Assembly (NCBI GenBank): GCA_013115135.1
Contig: JABANP010000027.1
Span: forward strand, 124,001 to 188,000
Direction: 5' to 3'
Source of the DNA: Perkinsus olseni
Taxonomy: Eukaryota > Perkinsozoa > Perkinsida > Perkinsidae
Length of the DNA: 64,000 nucleotides
Both the position numbers and the translations under genes were made by a program. Positions 22,668-33,959 of this stretch are shown here, in pieces; within the stretch, counting starts at the first letter, position 1, and each line of letters begins with the position of its first letter. Below the pieces are notes generated by a model. It made no database searches. It had not been told where the DNA came from and saw only the letters and a program-made list of their open reading frames with translations.

Positions 22668-25600
22668 TTTGAAGTAGATTGAAAAGCACGAGCACTGCAA
22701 TTGGAGCAACTTATTTTCTCTTCTCACGCGACGATCACACTAGGCTGAGCACGTCGAGAGAGAAGGTAGATAGATCGCCACCAGGGTGTTCGGTAGAGGG
22801 GAGACGCCATCGTATGCCTTCAAACGAGGCCGGATACCCAACACGGCAGAAAGACTTCCAAAGCTCTGACGCGGGGGCTCCCGAGATGGCATGAAAACGG
22901 GATGGACCTCCTAGGTGAAGAAGGTGGAGCGTCACGCTAAAAAAGGGGACAGAGCGGGGGAGCAGATTCCGAGAATGGCAAGATCGCAAGGTGCTGCTGT
23001 CAAGGCACTCGGATTGGTGTTGTCCCGGCCTCCTCCCTCTTCGTGGTCTAGCGCTCAGATTGGCGTGGGGTTCCGACTCGCTCAAAGTTCGCGAGACTAG
23101 ATTTTAATCAACCCTATCGTGGGCCCGTGTCACCTCTACTAAGCTGAGTCAGCATTGCTGACAGTTCCCCCAGGGAGATTTTTCCCCTCCTCCTATGCCC
23201 CTTCTCATCCCCTTGCGTTACCGCTATCACTCCAGTGGGTTCCCGATGCTAGAGGATGCTCAGTAGCGATGTCTGCCCTCTTACGTACTCAATGTAGTTC
23301 CTGCTGCCGGGAAAGCTCTCGCGTTTGTGGAGAATTTTGAGTAGAAAGGTCAGTATCTTCAGCTACGTCCTGCGAAAGACCGCGAGCATCCTCACCGGAA
23401 GTCCTCGCCGTCTCTCGCATACCGTCGCTCTCTGAGCTTGAGGAATATCCTTGCCTCAGTCCGAGTGCATTGGTCGCAGCAGGTGCGGGATAACCTGTTG
23501 GTTACCACCATGCAGCGCGCTGCTCCATTCACTCTTCAGCAAATAACGGGGAATTTCATCGATTAGCCCCTAGAAGGAGCTGCTTACCAATTTTCGTACA
23601 ATACGCAGCGAAGTAGATTCGGCAGCCTTGATGACCGACTTGGCTTTCCCACACTTCTCGAGCAACCGAGATCAAAAAACACAAGTGTAATTCAATCTCC
23701 AATGTACATGTATTGTTCTAAGACAGCGTGTTGGACGGCCATGTGCCGCCTCATAGAAGTCATTTATTATTTCGAAAAGTGACCCACTTCCAGCCCCGTC
23801 GTGTGTATCCATCCGATTTGATTTCGGGCGAGTGGTATTTTATCGGGCGAAATAGTACTAGTAGTACTACTGAAAAAAGTAGTTGTCGTATTACTAGTAC
23901 TCATTACCCAAATTACTAGTCCGAATGGTAGTACTACTAATAGTGCTAGAACTGAACACTATTTATAGTTTTTCGGTTTTTTATCTAGATGAAATACTTT
24001 ATGCATACTATACATTACGTACCGGGATTTTGCACTGAAGGCCTAGCATTGCGCTAGTCCCCCTCATTGATTGAAAAGTGGCGCTGGTGTTAATTCAACG
24101 CGGCAATTCGAAATTGGATTTGCTTATTCCCGCCCGAAGAGCAGCGAAACGGAACCCCTCTCCCGGGGTCATTCTCCCTTACCATTTTGAGCTGGCCCTA
24201 TCTCCTGGCAAATCTTCGAATAATCCAATTCAAATTATCTCCATCAGCGACGGTTTCAGCGAGGATTCTGCTGCCGAATGCCGCTCAAGGTGAGGTGCGA
24301 TTCGGTGATTTGACGGTACGAAAGTGCTTCAAAATTGACCGTAACACCTGGAACAGATGCCAAACATGCGACTCTCCCAAGCTCGTCGTTATTAGGATTA
24401 GGATACTACCTAGTGCGAAGACCAAGAGGTGACCTCGCGACCATCGCGCCCACACACCGACGTGAGCCTCGTCGCCAGAACCATGGGGGATAGGACCACT
24501 TCGCCTTTTCGCGCTAGTCGCTGGGACGGTCGCAGTGTCCCAGTACCTGTTCACGCTCGCTGTGTGAAACGTTAGGGTAGAGCGGATACGGCGGAACACA
24601 AAAACAGGATCTATGCAGAATAGAACACCAACAATGGCATCGGGCTCGGTAAACTCTTGCCTATGCTAAATTAAGCTTTATGCACCACTGCTGGTGGAAT
24701 ACAGAGCCTCAATTTCTCCTAGCCGCAGCTGGGAGCAACAAGCTATGCGCATGCGTTCAAGCGAGCGCGCGCAAAACGAAGAAGGCTATCCCCTCGAGAA
24801 CCAGAAGGATAAAAGCAACCGACAGTTCGGGCCCCACTCTTGTCGAATGTACATAGTACTAGCTGACCTGAGCAAGCGCATTCGCCAAGGGAAGTTACTA
24901 TCATCAGTTGCGCAGTGACGTGCTCATGAGGCGTGACGATACTGCGCGTAACGATTCGTTGCTATTGTTGCGTTGCATAACCTGTGATATTGACCTCGGC
25001 ACTCAAGCCGACTCTACCGGCTCCGTGGCGGTGCCATCGTTATGGCACAGGCAAGTCCTACCATTTCGGAGTGTAGGGGTGCTCAGCAAACCAAAGCTCG
25101 TTAAGGACACTGTGGGTGCGGCCGCTCGAAAGTCAAAGTTAGAGCTTAAAGTGACCGGTACCACATGCAAGGGAGGAAAGGCTGCTACATATGATTAAGT
25201 TTCACCTGTTCGAACAGCGGATTTAACTCTGAGGGGAGAAGAGGGCGGTTTCGGTTCAGTACGCGTGTGTTGCACAAAAAATTTTACGAAGAGTGTTTAG
25301 ACTTCGAGAGCGTTTCCATCCATGCGTAGAACTGTATCACGTTTGAGGCCGGTGCAGTTCCCTCGATCACAGTAGTCGCCAAACGACTCCCGGAGACCCC
25401 CATCCCATAAGGAGGGGCCGCCTCTTACACGGCCAACTCTTATGTCATCCTCGAGTTGTATCGAAGGTTAACAGCATTCGCTGTTCTCACGGTAGGTGTA
25501 AAGTTGCTCACTTTATTGTGATACTCCCGAGTTTGGTTCCTTTTTGACACGCTCGGCGAACATGTTACGTAAATTGATATTTTTATCTGCAAAATTGACC

Positions 25601-26033
25601 ACCTTAAGCATGAAAGCGAGGGCCTTATTCGTGGAGTTGAAGTCCCTGTTCGCAGCCCGACGCTTAAAGTGACGTACTTCATTCGCCAACTGAATGTCGC
25701 TATTTCAACCCTACCGTCCACGGTATGTTTCGGCACCGATTGTTCCATCTACGAGCATCTTCCCTTCATTCCACTCGCTTTCGGTTCAGTTCATACTCAC
25801 GATTCATCGACGGTCTCCCACGCCGGTCCGTCCAATGGTGCTCCACTGTTGCTTCGAACACAACAGCACTGTCACTCTCTTTAATCTCTGCACAATGGTA
25901 CTTATGATACAAAAATATTCTACTGAGAGACGTATAGCGGCCACCATATGTCAGCCACGCTGAAGCATAGCTGAATCCCATGAACGAGGTTCTCTAGCCG
26001 CGGAAAGCCGATGGTATCTGGCAGGGAGAAGGT
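22668..26033. other. Gene-poor 3.4 kb interval
   Basis: I found no frame with a recognisable motif, no RNA gene and no splice-joined exon series on either strand. Open frames here are short and uneven in composition. It probably includes the promoter of the ABCA-type gene on its left side and the 3' end of the leftward gene at its right side. One simple-sequence patch (23855-23950) is listed separately. Confidence 0.5.
23855..23950. repeat. AGTACT-rich simple repeat with self-complementary pieces
   Basis: The stretch is built from interspersed AGT and ACT triplets (AGTACTAGTAGTACTACTG, ATTACTAGTACTCATTACC, GGTAGTACTACTAATAG). Because AGT and ACT are reverse complements, the region can fold on itself in several registers. 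No gene overlaps it. Confidence 0.65.
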
Positions 26034-26823
26034 CTACGCTCTCATAGACGAGGTAAAATACTCGCCCAGCGACACTGAGGCAGTGTGGCCTTTATGCATT
26101 CCTTCAAAGGCTCCTCCGAAACACCCTCGTTTCTCACCCGCCAGACACTCGCCAGAGGAGGTCCACTCGCTCATGGAATCGCCGATCTCCTTCTCTTCAG
26201 CAAAGAAACAAAGTAAATCCACATAGTCCTGGTAAAGTCCCATACCACGATATGCCGTACTCACGTAGAAGGACCGCACCATAAGCAGCGATATGTACGC
26301 GGCATCGACCTCGTTGGAACGACATGGCCGGAGGATTAGTCGCCTGATGGCCTTCGCCAGAAGAACCATCTCGGGCTCCGCGCTGTCCACTTCGTTTTTA
26401 AGCCGATGCAGCTCGGTCTTCAGATCACGACCCGTCATGAAATGAACTTCAACCTCCAACGTAAGATTTGGTATTCGCACTTGCAGATACCGCGGAACAG
26501 GGTCTTCATGAAGCATGGCCAATCGGGTAAGGTCGGCAGCAGGGCGATACTCACCGTTGCTGACTCGCACAACAGACCAGCCATTGGCCTCGGCGGCGCA
26601 GATCAGTTGCAGCCTGGAAGATATCACGTCGTCATGTACAAGAGCCACCTTGAGGAGGTTATCGCCTCGGCTGGCCATTCCGGATCGCGTACGCGCCCAA
26701 GGGTATCACATCGCTGCCCGTGACTCGTTTCATATAGGATACAGCAGCCCGAGCCAGCTCGACTTGCGCCGGCGTTGCCTCCCAGTATTTCAGAGAGCAT
26801 CGCAACCGATTGGTGGCATCCAT
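26034..26823 (-). CDS. Noncanonical poly(A) polymerase / TRF4-like nucleotidyltransferase, catalytic motif degenerate
   Basis: Seen on the minus strand: MDATNRLRCSLKYWEATPAQ from a candidate ATG at 26821-26823, then VTGSDVIPLGAYA, the position of the palm motif GSxxTGL; a frame change near 26660-26690; DNLLKVALVHDDVISSRLQL; RYLQVRIPNLTLEVEVHFMT, the position of the third catalytic Asp strand (VDISF in TRF4); then MVLLAKAIRRLILRPC, NEVDAAYISLLMVRSF and GLYQDYVDLLCFFAEEKEIG, which follow the PAP-associated domain (LKxxLxxR, GGxSSYxLxxMVVSFLQ, LGxLLxxFFxxYG). Active family members tail RNAs for exosome decay. Here the second catalytic Asp is not apparent and the third is Glu, so the enzyme may be inactive. 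The two frames need a +1 shift or a very short (22 nt) intron. It could be the 3' part of the gene that starts at 28040. Confidence 0.6.
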
Positions 26824-26949
26824 CGCAGTAGGGCGGTACGTGACGCAACTTCCCTCAATTTCCTCTATGCCGATCCCCGGCAGCCCATGGAGATTATTCT
26901 GGCTGACCTGAGTGAGATCCAGTCATAGTGTGATCTGATAACCACCACT

Positions 26950-28040
26950 TCAGCTCGTCCACTCGTGACAGTGACACGAAATAGGACCGCTGAGGGTGGG
27001 CAGGTCGCCCTCGGTCCGTGGGCCACGGGGCATACCAAACCATCGCTTCATCATTAGATGTAGCCCCATCGTCGCGAAGTCGATCGCAGGTCGGGACCGC
27101 TGTGTAAGGAGCAACCAGATACCCTCGCCTACCTCGTCTCTGGGGACTAGATCCCGGAGCTTGATGCCACCCCTCAGAACAATCTCATCGAAGAACGTGA
27201 AGACAAGTTCTCCATGGGCGATGTACCGTGTCCCATCAGCGCGCCGCTTGCCGTGCATGACCAGCACATCCACCAGACACTCCCGGAGCAACGAACGTTG
27301 TTGAGCTGGAGTGATCGGCTCCTTCTTGAGGTAAAACCTGAGCAGCGACGCGGTTGTTGTGCCGGTGTAGTGCCCATCGCCGTGGGGACACAATCTTGCC
27401 GCCTACAAGTCTTCTGTTGCATTATCTTCTGTCGTCTCCACTGGTGCAACGAAATCCAGCTTTTGCACGCTGCTAGAAGAGCGCTCTTCAACCACGGCTG
27501 GGCGTGCATACCGAGATGAATCATCGTCATTCTGGACGGGTCTTGCGTGAACCGAGGCGGAATCTTTCGAATCCCACCCTCGCTGACGCCGGCCCTCATC
27601 ACCCCGATCGATCTTGGCACGCTTAGAGAGGGGCTCATCTTCGAGCGGCCTCCTTTCCAGTGGTTGGAGGGAGGTCGGACGTGCATACAGCGGTGGATGG
27701 TTATTGAGCTCCCGTGTCCCATCCGGCGGTTTCAAGGGGATAGGCTTCAGCGGTCGCGGTAGGAGCATCTCATCGTTCGGCTGAGCGCCTGGGCCAACCC
27801 GAGGAGGCAGGGGCTGCGGCATTGGAAGCATCGGTGCCGGCTCCCGCGAGGTCGGTCCTGAGTCCACCGTGGTCCGCGTCAACCCCTGGTGAATAGGGGC
27901 AGCAGACACTGGAGCTGGAGACACTCCCCGCCGACGACGGTCTCGCGCTTAACCCTGCCCGACTGGGAGGTAGCGGAGCGGCGCCAGGCGGCACACGGAA
28001 GCCCTCCGCGCATAGCGCCACGACCGCGGCCGCGGAACAT
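26950..28040 (-). CDS. RG- and Pro-rich protein, function unknown
   Basis: The ATG at 28038-28040 starts MFRGRGRGAMRGG, an RG-box typical of RNA-binding proteins. A Pro-rich low-complexity section follows (27920-27680; LPRPLKPIPLKPPDGTR) and a charged part with ERRPLEDEPLSKRAKIDRGD, a possible nuclear-localisation signal (KRAK). An intron of about 85 bp (27407 to about 27325) joins EDNATED to KEPITPAQQRSLLRECLVDV. The last exon has VFTFFDEIVLRGGIKLRDLV and LMMKRWFGMPRGPRTEGDL and stops at 26950. I recognise no domain in it. A possible splice donor shortly before the stop would join it to the TRF4-like exons downstream, making one RNA-processing protein; I cannot decide between one gene and two. 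Confidence 0.55.
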
Positions 28041-28545
28041 AGAGGATGGGACCGGGTGAACTAAGTAAAAGGCGGCCTTCTACAGCACCCCACAGTACCA
28101 TACCAGTCCGGAATTTTATTGATGCTAGAAGAATCTTGGTAGAGGGTCCCCAATACTCCCCTTTCCCGATCATAGTTGAGCCCGAAGGTACTGGACCCAA
28201 CAGCAATGCCGAGTCCCATGAAAAATGAGTTTCTTCGACTGAGCCAACAAAACTAAATCTCCCATACCACCACGCTCCGAGCAGCACGATGGGATTCAGC
28301 TCGACCACGACGATGATGATGCAGTACGCACCCCTTAACTCATCTGCTGGCGAGGGACCTCCTTCTTGTGGTATTTCTCGAAGGCTTCTTCGATGACGGT
28401 AGAAGTTAGAGTATCCTGAAGCACACACGAGCTAGTAGTAGTTCTTAAGGGAGACCTCTAAACGGACAGAAAAAATTGAGGATCGCGGTGGTGTATTCAG
28501 GACGCGCCCAAGAGGACGTTACGAAGAGAACGCAATGACACAAAT
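28041..28545. other. Short intergenic region between two leftward genes
   Basis: No motif-bearing frame is visible. It lies between the 3' end of the nucleoredoxin gene and the 5' end of the RG-rich gene, so it must hold the terminator of one and the promoter of the other. Confidence 0.4.
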
Positions 28546-30234
28546 TTAACCGTTATCCGACGCGAGCACGTCACGCGAGGCCCCGGCACTTACGACGTTC
28601 TCGGCGCACAGGTAGTATCCGCCACGGTCCGGGATATCCACCACCAAGATGGTCGCCTTTTTCTCGCCAGGCTCTTCCAAACTCCCGCAGGCCCCCGCAA
28701 TCTGTTCGGTAATCTCACCGTCAAAATTGGTAGAGTAGTACAAACTAACGTCGTACGAGGCCAGCTTTTCGGCGACTGGGTGAAATACCTGAACAGGGAA
28801 GGCGAGCTCTGAGCACAGAGTTCAGACGAAGGCTTCTACGTTTTTCTTGATGGCACCGAGGCTTTTGCAGTCCCATCCGGGCCCTAAGAATATGCAGACT
28901 GATGCGTTGTCGTTGATTCCATCAGGATTGGCATCAAGGTCGTTGTACCTGCGCGATAAAACACGAGTAACAAGGTCACTGAATGAGTGCAGTAGATCGT
29001 CCTCACGCCTCGGGTATCCAGGGGAAGTAACAGGCTTCAGGATCGCAGGTTGGGATTCCACGACCATTAGTGGTGATCAGGGCACCTTCAGGAGAGACAA
29101 TCGCCAGAGTTGGGATGCCGTTCACCTGACACAGAATTTCACAACGATCCGCGTGTCGCTCTTCGGAAGAGCCTCTTCCGCCCACCCCAGCAGCTTTTTC
29201 GAGTGCTCCTTTCGCCGCCTGTTGACTGAATGGGACGGCTGGCCATGGCATAGTAGCTAGGTATTCATTGTACCTGAGTTCACCCAGCTTCAACCTAAGA
29301 TACGCCCTTTGGAAGATACGCACTCCCCTTGACTGTTGTCGCTGGACACGAATATGATCTCGAACTTGTCTGCGAGCTTCGGTCGCGTGTGATTATACCA
29401 AGACGTCAGTGTGGGTGTGAATTTCTTACACGGAGGGCACCAGTGGGCCGAGAAGTACCTGCAGAGGTAACCTCAACGCAGTCCGTTCGCCGACCGAAGC
29501 CACAAGTGATTTCCACTAAGCGGAGCGAAGCCCATCCAGGTTCACCAAATTACAATCCAAGGTGCTTCCCTGCCAAGCTCTCCTTAGTTATCTCCTTGCC
29601 GTCCTTGTCGATGAAGGTTCGAGGAAGTAGCTCGGTGATCGGCTTTGGTACCCACGGAAGGTCCTCCCCCGTTGGGTCGTCGGCGACGGCGGTACGGCCG
29701 TCAGTAGTGATAGTCTCGCCTTCCGGGTTCACAATAACAAGCATCGGGATGCCAGAAACTTTGAACCTACAACCACAGGACTCAGCGTCGGACAGCGACA
29801 CAAGTACCACTTTTTCGACAACTTTTCTTTGATAGCGCGTTCGTTGAAAGGCACTGCTAACCACGGCATCTCGCTGAAGTACTCCTTAAAAGCCGCCTCG
29901 GATCTGAGTAGCTGCGCTTTGATAACACTCTGAGGGACCGATGCACCTCTACCGGTCAGAAGAAACGAATACTATCTTGAGCCCTTTGCTGACGTAGTGA
30001 TCGGCGTAATTGCGGGCCAGCTCGGGAGTGAACCGCCGGCAAGGCGGACACCAGTGGGCGGAAAAGTAGATACCAACCGCCGTGCAACCTAGCGTGAAAA
30101 GAAGAAGGGATGGCCCGATGACGGAAATGGACACTATCTACTACCCTCTAGAGCCGAGGATGTTTCTCCACTGTACGACCGTCGTCCACGACGAGGTGGT
30201 CTCCGAAAAGGTCAACGAGCGACTGCGATACCAT
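28546..30234 (-). CDS. Nucleoredoxin-like protein with two thioredoxin folds
   Basis: The ATG at 30232-30234 gives [19 protein letters not shown], then after an intron [20 protein letters not shown] (30060-30000) with the WCPPC redox centre, [50 protein letters not shown] (29760-29700) and [15 protein letters not shown] second unit follows: [20 protein letters not shown] (29445-29390), [40 protein letters not shown] (29130-29070) and CYFPWIPEA. The C-terminal part (28930-28546) has [12 protein letters not shown] and [12 protein letters not shown] and looks like a third, redox-silent thioredoxin fold. Nucleoredoxins and tryparedoxins reduce disulfides and buffer H2O2 signalling. Both CPPC centres are intact. 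No signal peptide is visible, so a cytosolic or nuclear site is likely. Confidence 0.88.
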
Positions 30235-30691
30235 TCAGAAAGCTCTTAAACAACAAAGCTGGAAAAAAAGCGCGGTTCTTGCCCTACCCAGAATTAGAAT
30301 TGGCACGACAGCCGGTGGCCGTAGCGCTGAGAGACGTGGCGATTGTACCGCGTACAGCACGATGTATAAGGAAAGCTTCCATCGAGCCACTACCCAGAAA
30401 CCACTATTCAACACAGCACAGGCCACCCGCAAAATTATGAGCTCCAACGACGCCTGGGGCCCTCCAGTCGCGTTCCGAGGACACGGAACTATGAACAGAG
30501 CACACAAGCACTGCGTTGAGTGCCGGAAGGCGTCTCCACCACTATGTGTCCCTGAACGTTTCCTCATGATGGTTGTGCGGTATTGCAGAATCCGCGCTCC
30601 GCTTCGATTCATCATTGACATCTGGCCTCCGATTCTGATAACGAACACGTTGAGTCTGCGGAGTCCAAAGACATGGCAATACATGAAGATG
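30235..30691. other. Spacer upstream of the nucleoredoxin gene
   Basis: No motif-bearing frame is seen. It should contain the nucleoredoxin promoter. Its right edge meets the start of a segment that is duplicated at 34262. Confidence 0.35.
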
Positions 30692-31250
30692 AAGACTCTG
30701 CCGCAATCGTTGCGGGAGCCGATGAAAAAATGACTTTAGAAATTTCAAACGACCGCCGTGGGACTAGAACCTGGATCGCCGCAAGACAAGCGCGGCGATT
30801 TTTGTCATAAAGCCCTGCCATCACGCCTGTTGTTCCGGATTTATTAAATGGTGTCTCACAAGTGGCTGCTCGTACTTCTCTCATCCCTCCTTGATCCGTC
30901 AAGATGTGAGGCCCCGTCTGTAGGCGACCCTAAGGTTGCTATTCAGGAGATGGTACGTGTAAACCACCGTTTGCCGCGAAAATCATTTTTACTTCGGACC
31001 ATGCTTTCTACTGAGCGGTGATTTTGAGGCCTTCTGGCTTCTGGCTTCGAGGTCTGCTCTATTTTTCGTGGAGGTCGAGGGGGTTTTTGAGCATCAAGGC
31101 CTTCGCACTCATCCGTTCCACCCGACGGACTCCAAGTGGGGCTTGACCGCGCAATCCGATTCCGCGATTCCGGGAATCGCGCCGGTCGCTTTGATAGGCC
31201 CAAGCAGGCCGGCTCTCGTACTACCATGACATTAGCTAAGCCCAAGAACT
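30692..31250 (+). pseudogene. Truncated duplicate of the 5' end of the VPS10/sortilin gene
   Basis: The sequence from 30692 matches that from about 34262 closely, including the upstream stretch, the signal-peptide exon (ATG 30848-30850; 105 bp; MVSHKWLLVLLSSLLDPSRC against MASHKWLLVLLSFLLDPSRC) and its GTACGT donor at 30953. About 80 bp further on, alignment jumps about 0.5 kb ahead in the intact gene: 31062-31245 matches 35155-35300, the exon with EHQGLRTHPFHPTDSK. The exon with the first Asp-box and its neighbours are missing. The copy then ends. It may still be transcribed from the duplicated promoter but cannot give a VPS10 domain. Confidence 0.75.
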
Positions 31251-31799
31251 AGTGGCTCCCTCATACGAGCAGTGGTCAGAGTCATCATGGGGGGGTCATC
31301 ATGAAGTTCGAATTAATGAAGTTAATTGTAGTTCCTCAAGCAATTCGTTCCGAAATGCGATATCTAGGGAGGCGACACCTCGTCAATATACAGACGCCCC
31401 TCGACCTTCGCTGTCCCAGCGCCGTCGAGTAACCGAGCACGACGACGTTCGAGCGTTTTCCTCTGTGAAGTCCTTCGCAAATGCGAAAATCGCGAAATGA
31501 AGCTTTTCGCGTTGCGTTGTGAGTTATGCGATGAAGTATGTTTCTGAAGAGCAGTGATGCACAACTCGATTCCCCCGTGGGAGTCCAGCGTTGAAGATTG
31601 GAAAACAGAAAGGTCTGCGGGCAATCGAACATCCTATGCGCGATGACTCCGCAGCGAAGTTGAGTTGCGGGGCCCTTTTTGGTTTTAAACTGAAGTTCCA
31701 TGAACCCGGTAGTTCGATGTACATCCGCCCGACACCGTTCACGTTAACAAATTCATGAATCCAGTAGAAATGCAGCGTCGACATTGTGGATATACCCTC
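31251..31799. other. Spacer, nothing recognised
   Basis: No motif-bearing frame. It separates the truncated VPS10 copy from a palindromic AT-rich element. Confidence 0.35.
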
Positions 31800-31985
31800 A
31801 AGTTCTGTATAAGGATATAAGGATATAATACCTGATATAAGGGGAGTAGCTAGGAAGGAAGTTCCTTACCCTACTTAAAAATGAAAAGTTATAAGGAGTT
31901 GCTCCTTAAGGAAGGAACAGTAAGGACTCCTTCCTTTGAAGTACGCCTTGAGGAGCAACTCCTAAGTTATAGGGCCTCCGTTTCT
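31800..31985. repeat. Palindromic AT-rich element (hairpin or MITE-like)
   Basis: Short direct repeats of AAGGATATA near 31810 are followed by a large imperfect inverted repeat: ATAAGGAGTTGCTCCTTAAGG (from about 31890) is mirrored by CCTTGAGGAGCAACTCCTAAGTTAT (ending about 31971), with GGAAGG and CCTTCC inside. A stem of 20 or more bp can form. It resembles the remains of a non-autonomous inverted-repeat transposon. No ORF. Confidence 0.55.
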
Positions 31986-32476
31986 ACTAGGTCTAACTGA
32001 GCCGGCGATGTCATTTGACTTCGAACTGACACACCCATAGATCTAAACCTGAGCTGTGAACTTGTTTGAGATCTTGAGCTTGAAAAAGAGTCAATCTCCC
32101 GAACTTCCCAAAGAACACTAGCATGGTCTCCGGCAATCACAACCATGGATCATTGTGCACCAAGCTTAGTAAGTTACTGCACGTCTGAATTAGTCTGGTG
32201 ATTCACGAGCTATTCCGAGACGCTGTCGTGGTATTTGACAGACATACAGGTGTCATAACCTCGAGTGGCTCAGCCTCAGCAAGTTGCTGACCGCAACACA
32301 AAGCATTTCTCATTTCGGAACATCCACAGCCATGATTAACATCACTGAGAAAATTCTTGATACGGGAGGTGCTGATCAATGATAGTAATGGCCACTCCTT
32401 GACCATAGCCAGGTTGATGATTATCAGAGACAGCCACAAGTCACTCGGGCCACCTAACTCCATTCGATAGGCCCTG

Positions 32477-33220
32477 TCAGAACTCACTCTTCAATCGCTT
32501 AGCCGGTTCAACGACTTCGTTTGCCCAATCGACCGCCCGTACGCTTGACGGGTGATGGAGGGCCAAAGCTTGGAGGGGCGGTTTATTTCCTTCAGCCATG
32601 CTTTTGGATGCGCCAACTGAACTCGTTTGATGTTGATCTCTTTTCACGGCCATCACCACTGGAGAGAACAGTTCATCAATCCGCTGCTCGCGTCTACTTC
32701 GACTGTCAAGGAATAACACCCAGTTTCCTTCAGTCCAACAGAGGTGCAATGAGGGAGTCAGCTGGCTATCTGGTCTCATTGAGAATGCACTGTAGAGGCG
32801 TCTAAGCATGATCACAAACACTTGGTGTCTCGGGAGAGCCCAGCAGTTTCTTGGGGTGATATTATACATCTTATGCCCTACAGTTGCCTGAATCTTGCTC
32901 CCGTGTGATTCCCGCTTCAGCGCGACGGTCATATCTTTTTCGCTCGACACCCTGGCATTCGTCCTAGCATTGCCAAATAGGAACCAAGCCCGAATATCGT
33001 CATCCGCGCTTAGAAGGACATTCATTCCTATCCACCCCAGCGTGCCGACAGTTGAAGTGGCCCCGTAATAATATCCTGGTCTAATCTTGTTGACCCCTTC
33101 TCCTGACGCGTTTTCGGTAACGGTAGAGGGTGATGGTGTAGCCCGCGGCGTCCTCACTGGCGTACTCCACAAAGTGTGATCCTTGGTGCCTCCTGTCATA
33201 TGTCCTAGGGTTGTTTCCAA
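32477..33220 (-). CDS. Unknown secreted-type family protein, copy 1
   Basis: The open frame of about 247 codons carries IRPGYYYGATSTVGTLGWIG (33090-33030), ADDDIRAWFLFGNARTN, VFVIMLRRLYSAFSM and LHLCWTEGNWVLFL. The same pattern, G-x-Y-x-G...G-x-L-x-x-I-x-M-x-V at the start and N/H-L-x-W...W-x-x-F-x at the end, is found in the neighbouring gene and in a gene inside the VPS10 intron. I do not recognise the family. The apparent start overlaps the 3' end of the next copy by 16 bp, so the real first exon (perhaps a signal peptide) may lie elsewhere. Cysteine content is low. Ends near 32477 with a basic tail (AKRLKSEF). Confidence 0.55.
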   Translation of the reverse strand: METTLGHMTGGTKDHTLWSTPVRTPRATPSPSTVTENASGEGVNKIRPGYYYGATSTVGTLGWIGMNVLLSADDDIRAWFLFGNARTNARVSSEKDMTVALKRESHGSKIQATVGHKMYNITPRNCWALPRHQVFVIMLRRLYSAFSMRPDSQLTPSLHLCWTEGNWVLFLDSRSRREQRIDELFSPVVMAVKRDQHQTSSVGASKSMAEGNKPPLQALALHHPSSVRAVDWANEVVEPAKRLKSEF

Positions 33221-33891
33221 GGTGCTTCTGACCGGCGCTGTGGGGTCCAGTATGCCTGAAAAATTGACGGAAGTTGGTTATTAGGAGGAGGTCTTTTTCG
33301 CCCAACGATACTACCATCTGCGGTTCTTGAGGACGTTTCTCCCTTATTCTCGTATTGTCTTTTTATGATCACCGGTAATGAGACTTCGATGACATTCTTA
33401 CGTTTGGCTTCGCCGCCGAAGAAGACAATCCAATTACCCGAAGCCCAACAGAGATGAAACGATGCAGTCAAAAAGTGGTTGTTCGGGATTGAGAAGCTCT
33501 CGTAGACAGGGCGGAGCTTCGTTATGTAGCGTTTTGACCTCGGAAATCCCCAGCAGTTGCTTGAAGGAACCGTCTCAAACTCGCCCACAGATACTCGGAA
33601 GGAAAAGTGACCTCGAATCCGATTCAATACAACCGTCGTGTGCTCCCGACCAGATGCCTCAAGAGGCGTTCGTGGCATCCTCACACTCTCATTCATCGTA
33701 GCATTGCCAAATAGGAACCATGTCTGGACACCGTCATCCTCGCTTGGGAGGACATTCATTTCTATCCACCCCAGCTTGCCGACAGTTGAGGTGGCCCCGT
33801 AGTAACGTCCTGGTTCAATCTTGTCGACCTCCCTTCCTCTAACGAAGATGAATAAGGTCATTAAACTGCGTTTCTTGAGTAGTCGTGGCAT
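33205..33891 (-). CDS. Unknown secreted-type family protein, copy 2
   Basis: The likely ATG is at 33889-33891 and starts MPRLLKKRSLMTLFIFVRG, a basic then hydrophobic stretch that fits a short signal peptide or anchor. Then KIEPGRYYGATSTVGKLGWI (33830-33770), DDGVQTWFLFGNATMNE, KLRPVYESFSIPNNHFLTAS and FHLCWASGNWIVFFGGEAKR. It is a clear tandem paralogue of the copy at 32477-33220; DNA identity is high around both YYGATSTVG cores and lower elsewhere. Function is unknown. Confidence 0.6.
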   Translation of the reverse strand: MPRLLKKRSLMTLFIFVRGREVDKIEPGRYYGATSTVGKLGWIEMNVLPSEDDGVQTWFLFGNATMNESVRMPRTPLEASGREHTTVVLNRIRGHFSFRVSVGEFETVPSSNCWGFPRSKRYITKLRPVYESFSIPNNHFLTASFHLCWASGNWIVFFGGEAKRKNVIEVSLPVIIKRQYENKGETSSRTADGSIVGRKRPPPNNQLPSIFQAYWTPQRRSEAPWKQP

Positions 33892-33959
33892 CAAGAATGT
33901 CGCGTTTTAGCAATACAGTATCACGAGAACTGAGAAAAGAACTTGCCCCATGGATTCTG

